Of a DNA stretch of 64,000 nt, positions 1-10,024 are shown piece by piece. The stretch lies in the NCBI GenBank assembly GCA_963575645.1, contig OY754475.1:7440001-7504000 (forward strand), read 5' to 3'. The position numbers and the translations under genes were made by a program. The stretch is from Xanthostigma xanthostigma. Taxonomy: Eukaryota > Arthropoda > Insecta > Raphidioptera > Raphidiidae. The notes beneath the pieces are model-generated. The model ran no database searches. It saw nothing but the letters and a program-made list of their open reading frames with translations, and was not told where the DNA came from. The stretch's first letter is position 1, and each line of letters opens with the position of its first letter.

Positions 1-640
1 CTAAAAAAAAAATATTTTTAAATATAAAGGTTTTGTTTAACAGCAATATGAACAAAATTGTTGAACAAAATCTTTATAAGTATTTAAAAATTATTTTTTC
101 AGTTCGCATTGGTATAAAAGAGTGTTTTTGAAGGCACGCTTGACTTGGGGAGTAAGCTGGTAAATGCCTGACGAAAGCGTTTACGGAAGTGCATCATCGG
201 ACGAGGCGAACGGTAGTTGAGAGGGAGATATAAGTTAGCGAAGACAATAAGAGTGCGTTACGTTTCGTATATTGGAAGTTGAGAGGGAGATATAAGTTAG
301 TGAGTGCGACAAAGACGGAGCCTTAATCGACATTTTTTTTTTACGTTTAAAATGAAAACAATTGCTTTTGTATCAAAAATACATTACATTGAATTTTGCT
401 GCATTTTGGGACGGGAAATAATGTAGTCTAGTTAATAAATCCTTTTAAATGTATTATAAATTATGCTAATAAATATATATACATATTTTGCCTATTCATT
501 AATCAAAAATTATATTTTAAACATTTCGTCTTTGTAGATATGTGCTACAGAGTGAGGTTATATTGTGTCGTTAAATCAGGATGTCTAATCAAGATCTGGT
601 GATAGATTATCGAATATTATTGTATCATTATTATATTTTA
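1..640. other. AT-rich intergenic DNA, no gene seen
   Basis: No convincing frame or RNA gene. A 24-base phrase (AGTTGAGAGGGAGATATAAG and a few more bases) occurs twice, at 215 and 277, giving a 62-base direct repeat. The rest is unremarkable AT-rich sequence. Confidence 0.6.
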
Positions 641-680
641 TATATGGCAGGAAGAAGGTTTACTTCAGTCCTGTGGTCTA

Positions 681-975
681 ATAATAATAATAATAAGCTT
701 TTATTTTAAGAAACTGTAAAGTACAGTGTTAAAAATGTCAGGTGAATGAACATTACAGTAAATATTCATTTAAATTAAAAAAAGAGTTTTCCAGCGAATA
801 CATTTTCAGAGAATTTTTTAAATGTTTTACACCTGTAGCTAATTTTATATGTACAGGCAGTTTATTAAAAATAGTTACCCCTAGATGGGCTGGGGATCTT
901 TTGCCCAAATTTAAGCGACTATAAGGAACTCTTAGAGTGCTTTTTTGGCGTGTATTGATGTTGTGAATAATTATC
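681..975 (-). mobile_element. 5'-truncated LINE (Jockey/CR1-like) 3' end
   Basis: On the minus strand the fragment carries the C-terminal end of a LINE reverse-transcriptase ORF, a short 3' UTR containing AATAAAAGCTT, and a terminal (TTA/ATT)n tail at 681-700. A microsatellite tail and 5' truncation are normal for target-primed non-LTR retrotransposition. A second copy lies at 41236-41672. The clade assignment (Jockey or CR1 group) is from the protein style only. Confidence 0.8.
753..974 (-). pseudogene. LINE ORF2 C-terminal fragment
   Basis: The minus-strand frame reads HNINTRQKSTLRVPYSR, then SPAHLGVTIFNKLP, and ends FNLNEYLL-stop. This is the layout of the tail of Jockey/CR1-type ORF2 proteins: an H-N-x-N-T-R motif, then G-x-x-x-x-N-K-L-P, then a F/Y-x-x-N-E-F/Y-L end. 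Only about 73 residues remain; everything upstream, including the RT palm with its catalytic aspartates, is missing because of the 5' truncation at 975. It is dead coding sequence, not a host gene. Confidence 0.75.
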
Positions 976-991
976 AGCACACTCGCTTTTT

Positions 992-1823
992 TTAGTTTTT
1001 TTAAACTCTAATTTTAATTATCGATTGACTGTTGTCATGATTGACGACATTTACCGTAACTTATACGCGAGAGCATCGCCCGCCATCGCAGAGTGACGAC
1101 TCTATTCCACTTCTGCTTGAAACAAGGAGTACACACACGAATGCCATGCGAGCATGCATTATTGCGTATCGCGGCTTTATCGCGATGATACCAAAAGCTT
1201 CAGTGAGCTTTCATATCATATCATGTTTCTACGTACACATGTACATTATATTTACGTAAACAAAAGAATGTTTTATGTACGTACAGCGTGTTGTCGGGTG
1301 GCGCGAAACAGTAAATTGATGCCGCTGCAGCACACGAGGCTGGTTTAACAGCTGGAATCTTTGCTGGGTGATTTGCGCTGGCTGCCGCGCTTGATACAAG
1401 ACTGCAGTGAACTCGCGTGGTTTCAAAATAAGAACCGGGGCTGTTTTTCGTGCTTGTTTTGAGCAAGTACCAATCAGGAAACAGTATCTCGTCACGTGAG
1501 CGACATGAATAAACGCCGACAAACAAACATGGCGTCGTAGACAATATAAACTATGGAGGGTAGAGATAAGTAAAACCGTCTCTGTGTAAAAAAGAGTGTC
1601 CGTCAAAAAGAGTGAAATTAAAATGGCGCTACCGTAGGAAGAGTGTCAATTTCTCTCAGACGATTTTATAGGTTATATTTACCAAATAATGCTTGGCTAC
1701 GTAAGTGAATGGGGTTTTATTTACTGTGAATATATTAACTACTCTAGTCAATTCAATATTAACAGTATATTTCGCAACTAGTGCGGTAAGTTGTTGATTG
1801 CCCGCGATGGCGGACACTGCAAT
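992..1823. other. Intergenic DNA with old repeat fragments
   Basis: No gene. The stretch around 1360-1530 shares phrases (TTGAGCAAGTACCAATCAGG, CGTCACGTGAGCGACATG) with the repeats at 28556-28985 and 34010-34330, so it is a diverged member of that GC-richer family. The several 60-125 codon frames across it overlap one another on both strands and have no recognisable motif. Confidence 0.5.
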
Positions 1824-1897
1824 ACCGACCGCCGGGATCGAACCTACGACCTGTGGGTTACTAGGCGAGTGTTCCTACCTCTCCGCCAACTTAGCTC
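1824..1897 (-). repeat. tRNA-like sequence (SINE head, Thr-like)
   Basis: Read on the minus strand it has an A-box-like stretch (TGGCGGAGAGGTAGGAACA), an anticodon-loop-like CTAGTAA and a good B box (GGTTCGATCCC). Stems are poorly paired, so it is not a functional tRNA by eye. A tRNA-derived SINE head or tRNA pseudogene is more likely. Confidence 0.5.
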
Positions 1898-2651
1898 AAT
1901 GTTCTACAGCCGATTCTTATAGTATACGCGGTACACATTGCAACGCGTTCGTTACATGAATTAATTTTTATTTTAAAAAAGAAAAGTGTTAATTATCTTG
2001 AGGCGTGTTTTTAAGCTGCGTAGAGACACCGATAAGTTTGTTTCCGACGTCCCTGAAAGGTGTCTCGCTTCGCGTCCCTTTGCAGCGACGCCCCCGCCCC
2101 CTTTTCCCTCACACCTGGCCGACAGTGTTATGTATGGTACGTGTTCGTGTCGTGTCAGTCTTTCGGAATGTACAGGCTGTCACAAAAGTTTTAGTGTATG
2201 CTTTCTAGATTAGAAAGGTTGCTATATGTTGAATGATATTTATAATCGAATGAGTCCTTCGCATGACGTATTATAATAATCGAAACGTTAGTACATGTGG
2301 GTGAATGAATTGAATGTTTCAACTCTTGAATGAATTTTGCTACTGGTTTCGATTGTCAATCTTGAGAGAGTCGCCTTCATACAGTGCTTCATAGAACAGA
2401 CGCAAGTAATCGTATTCAATACTGTACAATGCATTAATAATATCTCGAGCAGCTGTTTATCTACCGTGCGAGTAATTCGTTTGATTCGATACGATTTTTA
2501 TAACGAATGAATTTTGCTCTGGTTTTCGATTATGAAACTTGAAAGGGTCACTTAGTGTACGCTACGCTTCGACGTGAAAGTGAACTTTCAAAGCAAGGAT
2601 TGCATTAAATAAGTTTAAATACAAGTGCACCGATTGTATTTAGGGCTTAAC
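1898..2651. other. Intergenic DNA, no gene seen
   Basis: AT-rich. A loosely repeated motif (GAATGAATTTTGCT ... GGTTTTCGATT) appears near 2330 and 2505, suggesting an old duplication of roughly 180 bases. No coding or RNA signal. Confidence 0.5.
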
Positions 2652-2783
2652 TGTTAGAATTTAGATCTTTGATTAATGTCTGAATAGAACTCTTCAAATA
2701 AATAAAATTGTCGACCAATTTTTTCAGACCATATATTGACAAAATTTATATAAAAAAAAATATAAATCAATATAACAAAGGAT

Positions 2784-2815
2784 GATGTTTCGATCCGGAT
2801 TTGGATCTTCTTCAG
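2784..2815 (-). ncRNA. Hammerhead-like core, left arm of family A copy 1
   Basis: Minus strand: CTGAAGA, A, stem II GATCC/GGATC with a 6-base loop, GAAAC, then ATC where the right arm has GTC. The loss of the G in the ACGT palindrome would weaken stem III. I see no clear stem I. Confidence 0.45.
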
Positions 2816-2955
2816 AAAAATATAAAAATTATTAGTATTAGTTATTTAATATTATCTAATAGAATGCACGATGATTGAATGTTTGAAATGTTTCAATAAT
2901 CGTGCATTCTATATGATAATATTAAATAACTAATACTAATAATTTTTATATTTTT

Positions 2956-2987
2956 CTGAAGAAGATCCAAATCCGGATCGAAACGTC
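2956..2987 (+). ncRNA. Hammerhead-like core, right arm of family A copy 1
   Basis: CTGAAGA (2956-2962) matches the CUGANGA core; stem II is GATCC (2964-2968) with GGATC (2975-2979); GAAA follows at 2980-2983, then CGT and the NUH-type C at 2987. ACGT is self-complementary, as in minimal hammerheads with a very short stem III that act as dimers. Flanks do not give a convincing stem I, so activity is uncertain. Confidence 0.55.
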
Positions 2988-3088
2988 ATCCTTTGTTATT
3001 TTGATTTATATTTTTTTTATATAAATTTTGTCAATATATGGTCTGAAAAAAATTGGTCGACAATTTTATTTATTTGTTAGAATTTAGA

Positions 3089-3506
3089 ATGATTGTTAAA
3101 GTAGAATTGTTTTGTTTTTGGTACATCCTATAGAAACCATAAAACTGGATGTATCTAGTTCTGATGATATTAATATTCAATTTACATGATGTAAAAATTT
3201 ATTCCCGCGTGCATTTCGTTAAAATATTCAATTTTTATTTTCACTGAAAAGGTTTTGAAAATAATTAAATTAAACATTTTTTTACAAAGTTTCATGTGAT
3301 TTTACGGCATGCCGACACGGTATGTGTAGTTCATTTTTTTATATTTTTGCAGTTTTATTTTTCAGTTCGTTCTGAATGACACAGTTGATGGAATTTCTTT
3401 TAAAATCTAGTTTTTGTTTCAGTGTTTTTATGAACATTTTACATAAATACTTACAGTTTAAAAGGTACCAGATTATGTTTGTGTTGTCAAACGCTCAACT
3501 ACTATT
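3089..3506. other. Intergenic DNA, no gene seen
   Basis: AT-rich sequence without a recognisable repeat, coding region or RNA gene. The 68-codon frame from 3376 runs into the hAT element and has no known motif. Confidence 0.5.
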
Positions 3507-3514
3507 GTATAAAA

Positions 3515-3682
3515 CAGTTATGTCAAACACGCGGCCCGCAGTAATTGTGACCCGCCGAAAAACATTGAGCCTAATAATATAACCATTCTAGCAATCGTAT
3601 TTTGATAATATTTTTTAACATTAAAAACATGCGGCCCTCAACTTAATATGGTCCGCAATATCATATGAGTTTGACATGCCTG
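3515..3682. mobile_element. hAT-type miniature element with perfect TSD
   Basis: Ends read CAGTTATGTCAAAC and GTTTGACATGCCTG, an imperfect terminal inverted repeat beginning CAG and ending CTG. It is flanked by the perfect 8-base duplication GTATAAAA (3507-3514 and 3683-3690), the hallmark length for hAT. The 168-base interior is non-coding. Confidence 0.85.
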
Positions 3683-3886
3683 GTATAAAACCTTGTTCCA
3701 TCTCAATCGCGAACGGACCTATAGATAAACTCGACTACAGGGACTGACATAATCAATAGGAAGAAAGCTTTTAAACTATTTTTGCAAGCAGCTTTGAGGT
3801 TATACGTAAAAACACGAATGATAGCTGTTCGCGACTATTGGCTGGCGGCACTAGCGCCAGTCTCACAAAGCGGTGTACATGATAAC

Positions 3887-4728
3887 TATTGCACATACCG
3901 CTAAACTAGCGGTATGTGCTTTATTATCGCTTTGTGCGTCAGAGCTGACTTTCGTTCATATAAGAAGTTATATATCTAAGTTAATTTCACACGAAATCCA
4001 TTCAAATTGAAGCTTTTTGAAAAGAGGAGATTCTGATCTATAAAACAGAACCATTTTTAAATCAATTCGAGTTCATAAATACTATTAAAATTGTAATTGA
4101 AAATTACAAACAGCAGTTGTCGGTCAGTCTGTAGTCTGTACGTATGTACGTCACGACTTTACAGATCGCAATTTTGGTCGGATTGCCTTGGGTTATATTT
4201 TATTCACTTTGTTTAGTATCAGACCAGAACCCTATTTAAATTCACATAAATGTGTTCAGTAGTTTAATTTTTATAAACAGTTTTATTATTTTTGACAGAT
4301 AATTAATAGTTAAAATATAAAACCTTAAAAAAAACAAAAAAATATCTATTACTGTTATTGTAAATGGAGTGTATTACGTAGAATAGCTGCTACACTTCTA
4401 TACCACAATAATAACGCAAGCTGGGATATCAGAATGGCCGAGCGGTTAAAAGCGTTAGTCCAGTCATATAGATAGCAAGGTGCCGGGTTCGATTCCCGCT
4501 GACACAAGTAATATTTTTTTTCTATTCCATTTTATTTTTAATTTTTTTTCTATTTTTTTAATTGTTTTTTTTTAATCTATTTTCTCAGTTTTTTTCATTA
4601 TAATATTTTTAATTTTTTTTCAAGTTTTTTTATTGTTTTTTTTTAATCTATTTTCTCAATTTTTTTTCATTATAATATGTACAGTGGAAAACTTGTGGGA
4701 TGTGCACTTTTGGTTTTGCCAACTATTT
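3887..4728 (+). mobile_element. tRNA-Leu-like element with terminal hairpin, copy 1
   Basis: One end carries a near-perfect hairpin (GCACATACCGC ... GCGGTATGTGC at 3892-3920). The other end reads GGTTTTGCCAACTATT. Between them lie a tRNA-like block and a long T-rich tract. The whole unit recurs inverted at 31565-32350, which fixes its limits. It is neither a typical SINE (the tRNA block is internal) nor an obvious TIR element. The upstream bases 3691-3886 show no gene. Confidence 0.65.
4429..4504 (+). repeat. tRNA-Leu-like block in the hairpin element
   Basis: TCAGAATGGCCGAGCGGTTA is a class-II-tRNA style start (A box and D arm), GGTTCGATTCCC is a good B box, and the acceptor ends TCAG and CTGA pair. 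The anticodon and variable arms are scrambled, so it should not be called as a working tRNA. Confidence 0.6.
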
Positions 4729-5290
4729 TTCTTTATAGCCGGTCGAAAGTACATACTTCGGACATCAGTGCGTGTAATCCCACCAATGCATGAATGTTCG
4801 ACTTTCTGTCCTAAAATTGATGCCGAGGTATAAAGAAAACACTATTATCGTAGACCTTGATTGTTTATGTATCAACAAGTAGATGTAACGAACTCGTAGC
4901 AAATATTTTTGGAATTCTCAACGAGCCGTTATAACAATAATGGCACAGGTATCAGATGTTTCAACACGTTGCCTACGCCATCATTATAATACTCTCTTCT
5001 GACAGGCGCGCCTTCCAAGAATTTCAACTATACTGATAAAGTTCATGTTCATATGCGGTGGGAGTGACGGGTACGTCATTGTATTTAATCGTTGCTTTAC
5101 GCCAAAGGTCCCCAAATTTTTTTTGTGTCGTAGATCACTTGCCATGTTTTTCGGTTTTGGGTAGACCCCCTGTTTATCTGATATTGATTTTTTGCAAATT
5201 CATTAATTTCAAATGTATTTTTGACAACCGGTATAGTGCTACTCACTTTGAACGATTTAAATTTATAACGGTAGTGAAATGTAGTGTGAA
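4729..5290. other. Intergenic DNA, no gene seen
   Basis: Contains GTACATACTTCGGACATCAG and similar phrases that recur near 21680-21760, pointing to an old shared repeat. A hAT-like scrap (AAAGGTCCCCAAATTTTTTT) lies near 5105. No coding signal. Confidence 0.45.
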
Positions 5291-5438
5291 ATATATATTA
5301 GATATCGTGTCCATCGAGACAATTATTAATAAAAATCGCAGGATTGTGGACAAAAAGTTATTTATTAATTAGTGTACAACGTTTCGTCTATAAATAATTA
5401 TTGGTCTGAGAAAAATTGATCGACAATTTTATTTATTT
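5291..5438 (-). mobile_element. Penelope-like composite scrap (families C and A)
   Basis: Bases 5291-5398 match the terminal segment of the endonuclease-bearing copy at 26815-27722 (shared GCAGGATTGTGGACAAAAAG and the GACGAAACGTTGTAC block on the minus strand). At about 5399 it switches to the outer end of family A (GGTCTGAGAAAAATTGATCG). The hammerhead is cut within stem II. The junction suggests template switching or insertion of one family into another. Confidence 0.55.
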
Positions 5439-5440
5439 AA

Positions 5441-6236
5441 AAAAACAATTATAAAATGGCATAAAATTAAGCAAAAAAAATTTTTTTTCTTAATTTACGA
5501 TGTCAGTAAAAACATGTAACAAAATTGAAATGATTGTACATTATTTTGTTATTAAAAAAAAATTCTGAAATAAGGGTTAATAACGAGCCTGAACTACGTC
5601 GTTAAGATACTTCTGCATTCACCCATCGAAATGTGTGGATAGTAATAGACCCAAGTAAGCTTTGCAAATCCGTTCGGTAGTTTTTGAGTTGCATATTCAC
5701 CGAACACTATTAAAGTTAGAAGTTATTAATCTTGGAACAAACTCATTCGTTAGAATAAAATTTACTTTCAATTCACTTGAATCGTAATGTTCTGCGACCA
5801 TCTCTTAAGCCATTAGTATTGATTGAAAAAAAAATACATGTTCGTATTCCAAGATGAGAAGCTTAATATACTACGAATGTTGAAAACTTTATCGAACGCT
5901 TTTTGTATATATATTGTAATAATTCTGAATGCCCGTATTCGCTTCCCTAACAATACGATTGTTATCTTATGCCTCGTTTGTGCAGATTGTGAAGGATGAC
6001 AGCGGCATTAAACCCTGCGATAACAATACACGCACGGGTGATCAGAACTATAGAGGGCTCGCTTAAGGCCGCTGCACACGGGGCTGGAAACACTGCTTGG
6101 ACTTCTGCTGGCCGACAGTTTTTTAAAAACTATAATTTTTAGTCTCAAAATGACAACAAAAAAATTTTTTTTTTCAAAATATTCTGTTCAATTTTTTTTC
6201 AAAATATTTAAATTCAAATTTATTTTTATAAAATAA
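5441..6236. other. Intergenic DNA with one MITE scrap
   Basis: At 6063-6112 there is a piece of the family that is complete at 37044-37485 (GGCCGCTGCACACGGGGCTG). The rest is AT-rich with no coding or RNA signal. Confidence 0.5.
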
Positions 6237-6575
6237 CTAGTGGTCCCGCCTGGTTCCACCTGGGTGCAAAAGAACTAATAGGGGGGAAGCACATGAGTAC
6301 GCACATTCATCTATGTCCAAATTTCATGATGATCGGAATTACCGTTCAAAAGTTTTTGTCGGACGGACAAATTTTTAATTACATTTTGCAACATGTTTCA
6401 TTGATGCTCCGCTCCTATTGTTCGTAGCGTGATATTATATAGTCTATATAGCCTTCATCGATAAATGGGCTATCCAACAAAAAACATTTTTTTCAATTCG
6501 AACTAGTACCGAGTTCCTGAGATTAGCACTTTCAACCAAACAAGGAAACTTTTCAGCTTTATATATTAGTATAGA
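6237..6575 (-). mobile_element. Non-autonomous Helitron, tRNA-less form
   Basis: Read on the minus strand it starts TCTATACTAATATATAAAGC and ends in CTAG (6237-6240 on plus) followed by T, next to a hairpin-forming stretch (CACCCAGGTGGAACC). This is standard Helitron anatomy. It aligns at both ends with the tRNA-bearing element at 58265-58864 but lacks the tRNA-Lys-like block. Confidence 0.8.
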
Positions 6576-7868
6576 TTGTATTGTCATCGGCCCTTGAAAC
6601 GTGTGCAAATTTTCAAGTTAATCAGACTTCTTGAAATTGGTGAAAATTACGCTGAAAGATTCCTTTACATACATACATACAGGTCAAATTAATATAAGCG
6701 TGTTAAATTAAGAAACATTTAAAAACAATGTTTGATCGAAATTCGTCAAACATTTTTCAAGTTAAATCCATTCAAACAAACGTACAAAGAATTTTAAGAT
6801 TACAGTGTGTCGATGCACAGTTGTTTATTCTGTCCGCAGGTGTGTCTTTAATTAATCGTTATGTTTCCAGTACTGTACACCCATTGCTATTGTTTTAGAG
6901 ATATTCAACAACGATAATGAGTAGGACTCAATGCTAGAAGGGGATTTAATAGTAAAGTTTGTGTTCAGCGTATACCCCCGGTCTCAATGCAAAACGGCTT
7001 GCGTATACAATAATCTTATTGAAATGAAGTTCGGAAATAATAGACAGTGAGTCAACATTCTAGCACGGTCCGCTTAATGGAGCGGCGAAGCAATGAATCA
7101 ATATAAAGCATAAAACTGTACATTTTCGTTGCATTTTCGACGCTACCATAGCTTTCGCTTTCGCTCTTCACTGAACTTTTTAGGCTTAGTGCATTCCTCT
7201 CGATACGAACTTCCCGTTGACTGCGTTTTTTATTTTTGCGAATCATATGAGACGATGTGTTTAGCTATTTTGTAATTTTAAATTTAATAACAATTTTGAC
7301 TTCTGTTGCGGCGAGCTCTTTAAAATTACCCCCGAATCAACGTTTTAGCTAAACGCGTTTCGACGCTGCATTAATTTTAACTATCACGCGCATGCGCCTA
7401 CACTCGTGCGACGACGTCACAGGCAAAACAAATCGTGCGCGACGAATTCGTACAGACATGCTCTATCCGTTATGGACTCAATCGTTGTTAGTGCATTATT
7501 AGTCCCATAGTATTAGTTAAGGTAGTACGAGCACCAAGGGTATTTTGTAACATACTAGAAAGTTTGATCGGCTATTGCTGTACATAACGAGCGAATAGAC
7601 GTGTTTATGACGAAAAATGGAACATGAGCGGTTTTGTCTCGTGGCATTAAATACGAAAGATATCAAGGTAAACATCTGTTTAATAAGTATGCACGTATTT
7701 GTGTTAGCGAAATCATTGACAGTTTCAAAGCCTCTTATTAAGGCCGGGAGAGGAGAAATACTATGTCTCGAAGTATACCGATTTATAAATAGAACACGCT
7801 AGCTGCGTTGCAGAAAGCACTGTCAAAAAATCAGATTTGACAATGAACTTGAATCATAACCACTAATA
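6576..7868. other. Intergenic DNA, no gene seen
   Basis: No recognisable repeat family or conserved frame. The 64-codon minus frame at 7052-7246 is low-complexity and motif-free. Confidence 0.5.
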
Positions 7869-8445
7869 GTCAGAGTGCCCGTCGGCATAAATTTTATTGA
7901 TACATACTCTCCCCAAACTTTGTATATGGCTTCATTAGGCCTAGTCTGACACCTATTTCCTCTATGACTTTTCTTGATTTTGAAGCGTTTTCCCTCTAAA
8001 GTTTCCAAAAGATGTCGTTTTGACGACATGTAAAAATTTATAGATACTGTTTGATTTTTTAATTAGATAGCTTAAAAACTTCAACCAAAACGCTATAATG
8101 ATGGTCTTTGACAAAAAATACGGAACATTTAAAATGTCTGACACCTCGAATATGTCGAACATATTCGAGGTGTCAGACACTTTAATTGGTTCATGTTATT
8201 TGTCAGAGAACATTATTTCAGCGTTTTGGTTGAAGTTTTTAAGCTACCCAATTAAAAAAACAAACAGTATCTATACATTTTTACATGTCGTCAAAACGAC
8301 ATCTTTTGGAAACTTTAGAGGGAAAACGCCCAAAAATCAAGAAAAGTCATAGAGGAAATAGGTGTCAGACTAGGCCAAATGAAGCCATATACAAAGTTTG
8401 GGGAGAGTATGTATCAATAAAATTTTTGCCGACGGGCACTCTGAC
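7869..8445. mobile_element. 577-bp fold-back element, TA-flanked
   Basis: The two arms (about 285 bases each) are near-perfect inverted copies with the centre near 8157 (ATATTCGAGG and its complement). Ends are GTCAGAGTGCCC and GGGCACTCTGAC, each next to TA, as for Tc1/mariner-type insertion. Both arms carry the same roughly 54-codon frame starting SSKRHLLETLEGKR, with only two residue differences between arms. I do not recognise that peptide. It may simply be open by chance. Confidence 0.75.
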
Positions 8446-9051
8446 TATAATCACACATTCAGACTTATTCTACTAATAATAACCACGGTTATTACCAAGT
8501 GCTTAGCAAAATAAACGTTGAGACCATTGCACACGAGGCTGGACGCCAGGACCGACCTCAAAATTGGATAAAATTTAATAAAACTTTGAAAGCCCGTTTC
8601 TGTTTTATTTTATTTGTTCGTCTCTTTGATTTCTATACGCTGTTAAAAAAAAGAATCAATTTAAAAATCACTCTATAGAATCGACATTGTCAAAAAATAC
8701 CTCCATAGAACAATAATTGAAGAAGACAGTAATTCAGAATATCCTTCACGAGTGACCTTAAAAATGAAGGTTTTTTTGTTGTTGTATACCGTTCCAAAGA
8801 AAGCGTATCCTGTGATCGAATCATGACTTAGCATTTTATTGTTCCAATAGATCAATCGACATCGAATCGCATTCATGGAAACTACGGGCAGCTCTAAATC
8901 TGAACACATACTTTTAATCTCGGATGAAGCGTTGCACAAACGTCTTAAATAATTTAGCACGACGCAAACCCTACACAGACAAAAGGGTTCAGTTCAATTG
9001 AAAAAGTGTTATTTTTTTTATTATTTAAGAAGGCGCGCTGCTGGTAGGCTA
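8446..9051. other. Intergenic DNA with an unrecognised 95-codon frame
   Basis: A minus-strand frame (8673-8960) is open with reasonable complexity (a stretch reads LVFWRY-like hydrophobics near its end) but begins at a GTG and has no motif I know. A piece of the GCTGCACACGAGGCTGG family lies near 8526. I do not call a gene here. Confidence 0.4.
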
Positions 9052-9420
9052 TACCGGGTGTCCGATTTTAAACGAGCCGTCATTTTATCTCGGGATTTTG
9101 CAGGAGTGGGAGAAAAAGTTCTGAATAAAAAATGTGTTACGAGATAGTTTCACGTTCAAAAAACTATCTCGTAACACATTTTTTCCACTTGTCCAAATGC
9201 AATAGTTTGATTTGCAACTAGAAGTTTCACTTCTGTAAGACGTTCTCGTAACACATTTTTAATTTTTTTTAATGGAAACCCGCGTTTTTTATTGGCGCAG
9301 TAGAAAGAGGAGAGGAAATACTATCAATAACGCTCGGACCATTCTTTATTCCAAATATAACGTCATTTAATTTTTATTCGATTTGAAAATGGGTCTCTCA
9401 ACATTCATGACACCCTATAT
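9052..9420. mobile_element. DNA element with GGGTGTC ends, host of a MITE
   Basis: Begins CCGGGTGTCCGATTTT after TATA and ends ATGACACCC before TATA. Interior phrases resemble the element that starts at 17777. A second palindromic element is inserted at 9131-9257. Superfamily is uncertain. Confidence 0.5.
9131..9257. mobile_element. Palindromic MITE, short copy
   Basis: Ends in AATGTGTTACGAGA and its complement. It is a deletion form of the full 235-base palindrome at 40516-40750: the left arm is cut short here. Another, truncated copy is at 18673-18823. Confidence 0.7.
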
Positions 9421-10024
9421 TTTTAGGTATAAATTTTCTATTTTTGTACAAGTTTATGAACTTCTAAATTGTTTGACCTAGAAAAGATTTTCTGCAGTCG
9501 ATATAATTTATCTTGTCTTGTCGTTGTGTGTCCGGCTTTGGGATGAGCATGACGAACGCTGTCTTCCCTTCCTCATGAGCTAACGAGACCCTTGACATAG
9601 TCTATCGAAGTTTGGTTGCCACTAACATGCACTGATTTCAATTGAGTTACCTTTCTGCGTATTTCTTTGTGTCTGTTAAAAGTTTTTCATTTCGTTATAA
9701 TACAAAGATAGGTTCTTTCTTTTTCGATGATTCGCGCTATACAAATTTATATGAGGGTCGATCGATAATTTTTTAAGTTATTTTATATAGCATTATTTTT
9801 TAGTCAAATCGTCAAGTTTTGATTCTGGTTTTGATGTTATTAAAAAAGAATCTCAAACTTCAATTTAAAGATTCTTAATCCGATAAAAAATGGGACCCCA
9901 CTGGACATTGTTCTAGGTCCCGAAAAACCTAGATCCGCCCCTGTGTTATTAAGTTTGTAGCTGCAATTACAATAGAAAAAATTCCAGCCAATTGGTTGAC
10001 GGAACCATTCCAAAATATTATATA
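9421..10024. other. Intergenic DNA, no gene seen
   Basis: Ordinary AT-rich sequence. Near 9890-9945 there is a hAT-like end (GGACCCCACTGGACATTG ... CCGCCCCTG), too decayed to bound. Confidence 0.45.

Larger units (their letters stand above)
645..991 (+). repeat. Dispersed repeat split by a LINE insertion
   Basis: The left part (645-680, GGCAGGAAGAAGG ... GTGGTCTA) and the right part (976-991, AGCACACTCGCTTTTT) form one repeat in two other places: 10779-10822 (plus) and 63901-63954 (minus), where the two halves are contiguous. Here a LINE 3' end sits between them, so the other two copies act as empty-site alleles. Identity of the repeat itself is unknown. Confidence 0.7.
2666..3074. mobile_element. 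Fold-back Penelope-like element, family A copy 1
   Basis: Two long inverted arms (about 170 bases each) meet at a loop near 2880. The element is bounded by a perfect 14-base direct duplication, TGTTAGAATTTAGA, at 2652-2665 and 3075-3088. Each arm holds a hammerhead-like core pointing outward from the loop. The left end keeps a tail (ATCTTTGATTAATGTCTGAA) that the right arm lacks. Related copies are at 15992-16432 and 18825-19060. Assignment to Penelope-like elements rests on the ribozyme core, the duplication length and the parallel with the endonuclease-bearing copy at 26815-27722. Confidence 0.75.

Noticed and set aside
753..980. ATG-less start of the LINE frame at 980
   Set aside because: The first codon there is GTG and belongs to the flanking repeat; the LINE itself begins at 975.
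2270..2300. CGAAACGTTAG near 2280 as a hammerhead 3' core
   Set aside because: No CUGANGA segment or stem II lies upstream.
8673..8960. 95-codon minus frame as a host gene
   Set aside because: It starts at GTG, has no recognisable domain and no second copy or splice context. Left as unresolved, not called.
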